Shown here: piece by piece, positions 62,002 to 64,000 of the stretch
How the letters are laid out: each line of letters opens with the position of its first letter
How positions within the stretch are numbered: position 1 is the first letter of the stretch
Assembly (NCBI GenBank): GCA_052043515.1
Contig: JBQEQX010000001.1
Location: forward strand, 186,001-250,000
Reading direction: 5' to 3'
Length of the DNA: 64,000 nucleotides
DNA from: Ehrlichia sp052043515
GTDB taxonomy: Bacteria > Pseudomonadota > Alphaproteobacteria > Rickettsiales > Anaplasmataceae
Translations under genes and position numbers: made by a program
The notes under the pieces: model-generated
Database searches by the model: none
What the model was told of the DNA's origin: nothing
The model's input: only the letters and a program-made list of their open reading frames with translations

Positions 62002-64000
62002 ATGATCATCCGTATTGGTATAGCAGACAAAATATTAGCAGAAAATTACAGGAACAACGTTGTTGCAGTTTACACAGTAAACATTCAAGACCACATAGAT
62101 ATAACAACTATCAACAAGATTGGCACTTTATTAACTAATCCTATCACACAAAAGTTTTTTGCGTTTGTGTATGATAGCATAGAATTAAACTACAAAGAAA
62201 TAAATACCAACGCCAACTACAACCTATTCAGTATTTTCAAAGCAGACTGGTCATTAGAGAAAGGATTCTTGCCTGGAGTGACTGATAATGTTGGGAATAC
62301 AGCCAAATGTATAATAAATGAAACATTAAAGCACGATCTTGAGGTCAATGTATTCACATCTCAAGTAATATTCGGACAGGGACCAATACCACAAGAAAAA
62401 GATATATCAAAGCTATTCAACCCATTAATAGAATATTGCAAACTATCTTCTCCAAAGGAAAATGCATTTCAAGTAAAATTTTTTGGCAACAAACAAGTAT
62501 TAGCTTTAAACAATATCTACTCCAATTCTTCAGTATGTAATAGCATATTTCTTATCCCATACTTAAGAAATGAAGATCTTTTTCCACAACGTACAAAACA
62601 AAATTTTCATACTACTTCTGTCAATTTAGATATCCAAGACCATGAATTAATGGAAATCAGTAAAAATGGGATTCATGGTCGAGGAAGTTTAAACCTATCA
62701 TTAGAAGCAATGAAAGCTATTCAAGCATATTTTAAAAAAATTCAGCGAAATCCTAGTGACATCGAGTTGGAAACACTTGCACAGACTTGGTCAGAACATT
62801 GCAAGCACAATATTTTTTCTGCTACTATAGACGAAATCACAGATGGGCTTTATAAACATTACATAAAGCGCGCAACATACGAAATAAACTCAGAAATATG
62901 TGTATCAACGTTTTCGGATAACGCGGGAGCAATAATATTTGATGATAACTTTATCATTGCAGACAAAGTAGAAACTCATAACAGTCCATCAGCTCTTGAT
63001 CCTTTTGGTGGAGCAATTACTGGTATATTAGGGGTAAACAGAGATATAATAGGATTTGGCAAAGGGGCAAAACCAATATTAAACGCTTACTACTTTTGTT
63101 TTTCCGAATCAGAGGAGGAATTATACATGGATAGAACATGTATAGTCAAAGTATTACAATCTCAGGCAATAATGGATGGAGTAATAAAAGGAGTAAATTT
63201 GGGAGGAAATTGTTCTGGAATTCCTACAGGGTTGGGGTCTGTATATTTCGATAATGGATTTCGTGGTAAGCCATTGGTATTTGTTGGATGCACTGGTATT
63301 ATGCCACGTACAATAAATAATTCGCTATCGCATTTAAAAAATCCAATGGATGGAGATTATATAGTGATCGCAGGTGGTAGAACAGGAAGAGATGGAATAC
63401 ATGGAGCCACATTTTCATCCAATGCATTAACAGAAACCAATAGTAGTGGTACAGTAGTACAAATAGGAGATCCAATTACACAGAAAAAATTGTCTGATTC
63501 AATAATTAAAGAGGCAAGAGATTTAGATTTATATAATGCTATAACTGATAACGGAGCAGGAGGCTTGTCGTCTTCTATCGGAGAAATGGGAAGTAATGGA
63601 TTTATCGTAAAATTAGATAAAGTACTACTGAAACATGATGACATGTCGCCTTGGGAAATTTGGGTTTCGGAATCTCAAGAAAGAATGACATTTGCTGTTC
63701 CTCCTGCTAAGTTTACAATGTTTGAAACAGTGATGAAAAAGTATGGTGTTGAAATTAGTATCGTTGGAAAATTTAACAACACTAAGAAAGCCGTAGTCTT
63801 ATATGATAAATCCGTTATTATGGATGTAGATGTTGATTTCTTACATAATGGTATTCCAAAACTTCACTTAAAAACCAAACCATGGTCAAAAACTACAATT
63901 CCAACAATTCCCAAAGCAACTAATAAGTCATTAGAAATTGAATTAAAAGAAATGATGGAACGAATGAACATATGTAGCAAGGAATTCATATCGTCACAAT
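62002..64000 (+). CDS. purL: Phosphoribosylformylglycinamidine synthase PurL, 5' two-thirds
   Basis: Fourth purine step, using ATP and ammonia from PurQ. The ATG at 62002 opens MIIRIGIADKILAENY and an N-terminal PurS-like domain. Then LETLAQTWSEHCKHNIF, the signature VETHNSPSALDPFGGAITGI, GGAITGILGV and GGRTGRDGIHGATFSS identify PurL. The frame is open to the window edge at 64000 (666 codons) without a frameshift. The C-terminal part is outside. Lone location and long N-terminus agree with a purQ encoded separately. Confidence 0.95.
   Translation, partial: MIIRIGIADKILAENYRNNVVAVYTVNIQDHIDITTINKIGTLLTNPITQKFFAFVYDSIELNYKEINTNANYNLFSIFKADWSLEKGFLPGVTDNVGNTAKCIINETLKHDLEVNVFTSQVIFGQGPIPQEKDISKLFNPLIEYCKLSSPKENAFQVKFFGNKQVLALNNIYSNSSVCNSIFLIPYLRNEDLFPQRTKQNFHTTSVNLDIQDHELMEISKNGIHGRGSLNLSLEAMKAIQAYFKKIQRNPSDIELETLAQTWSEHCKHNIFSATIDEITDGLYKHYIKRATYEINSEICVSTFSDNAGAIIFDDNFIIADKVETHNSPSALDPFGGAITGILGVNRDIIGFGKGAKPILNAYYFCFSESEEELYMDRTCIVKVLQSQAIMDGVIKGVNLGGNCSGIPTGLGSVYFDNGFRGKPLVFVGCTGIMPRTINNSLSHLKNPMDGDYIVIAGGRTGRDGIHGATFSSNALTETNSSGTVVQIGDPITQKKLSDSIIKEARDLDLYNAITDNGAGGLSSSIGEMGSNGFIVKLDKVLLKHDDMSPWEIWVSESQERMTFAVPPAKFTMFETVMKKYGVEISIVGKFNNTKKAVVLYDKSVIMDVDVDFLHNGIPKLHLKTKPWSKTTIPTIPKATNKSLEIELKEMMERMNICSKEFISSQ

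Noticed and set aside
1..64000. CRISPR array, integrase, transposase or phage module
   Set aside because: No regular repeat-spacer pattern, recombinase motif or structural phage gene was found. The only tandem repeats are inside genes or a single leader duplication.

Overview
The window looks like a stretch of an Anaplasmataceae chromosome, most likely Ehrlichia or a close relative. The reasons are an AT-rich sequence, the order tRNA-Tyr, tRNA-Gly, tuf, rpsJ and then the S10/spc ribosomal proteins, an rpsA next to an SppA-type protease, dispersed single genes for purine, pyrimidine, folate, biotin and lipoate metabolism, and long non-coding spacers (gaps over 300 bp add up to about 11 kb). 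The genus is an inference from gene content; no rRNA gene lies in the window.

Layout. 1-7.6 kb, minus strand: translation operon with two tRNAs, tuf, rpsJ, rplC, rplD, rplW, rplB, rpsS, rplV, rpsC, rplP, rpmC, rpsQ, rplN, rplX, rplE and the first codons of rpsN. 7.7-13.9 kb, plus strand: rlmB, cmk, rpsA, sppA, an IHF/HU protein, a coiled-coil protein, zapA and a membrane protein. 14-19.8 kb: hemH, zapE, a small hypothetical gene, an SPFH membrane protein and a secreted acidic-repeat/ankyrin protein. 19.8-31 kb: addA helicase, a quinone oxidoreductase with a duplicated 5' end, a type I secretion ABC transporter, two tandem folP-like genes and a membrane protein of unknown function. 31-44 kb: carB, fumC, pyrC, lipB, purN, pepA and a secreted intradiol-dioxygenase-like protein. 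45-64 kb: clpB, an SDR oxidoreductase, groESL behind a sigma32-like promoter, radC, purQ, mnmG, glpX, a degenerate LytM lipoprotein, a PAS protein, bioB, RNase P RNA and the 5' two-thirds of purL.

How the genes fit together. purN, purQ and purL belong to purine synthesis, carB and pyrC to pyrimidine synthesis, fumC to the TCA cycle, glpX to gluconeogenesis, and bioB, lipB, folP and hemH to cofactor synthesis. They are scattered, each with its own spacers, as expected of a reduced intracellular genome that still makes its own nucleotides and cofactors. The acidic-repeat/ankyrin protein and the type I secretion ATPase are the likely host-interaction components.

A striking property is that about 25 genes, including essential ones (rpsC, rpsS, rplB, rplD, rpsJ, cmk, rpsA, mnmG), are broken by single-base indels, nearly all +1 in short homopolymers. 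Restoring one base gives a full-length family member every time. I annotate the restored genes and note each break; a sequencing or assembly artefact is the most likely cause. I did not find a clearly new defence or mobile system: no transposase, integrase, CRISPR array or phage gene is visible. The best candidates for new biology are the repeat/ankyrin protein, the diverged folP pair, the dioxygenase-fold protein lacking metal ligands, and the 381-residue repeat-bearing membrane protein.
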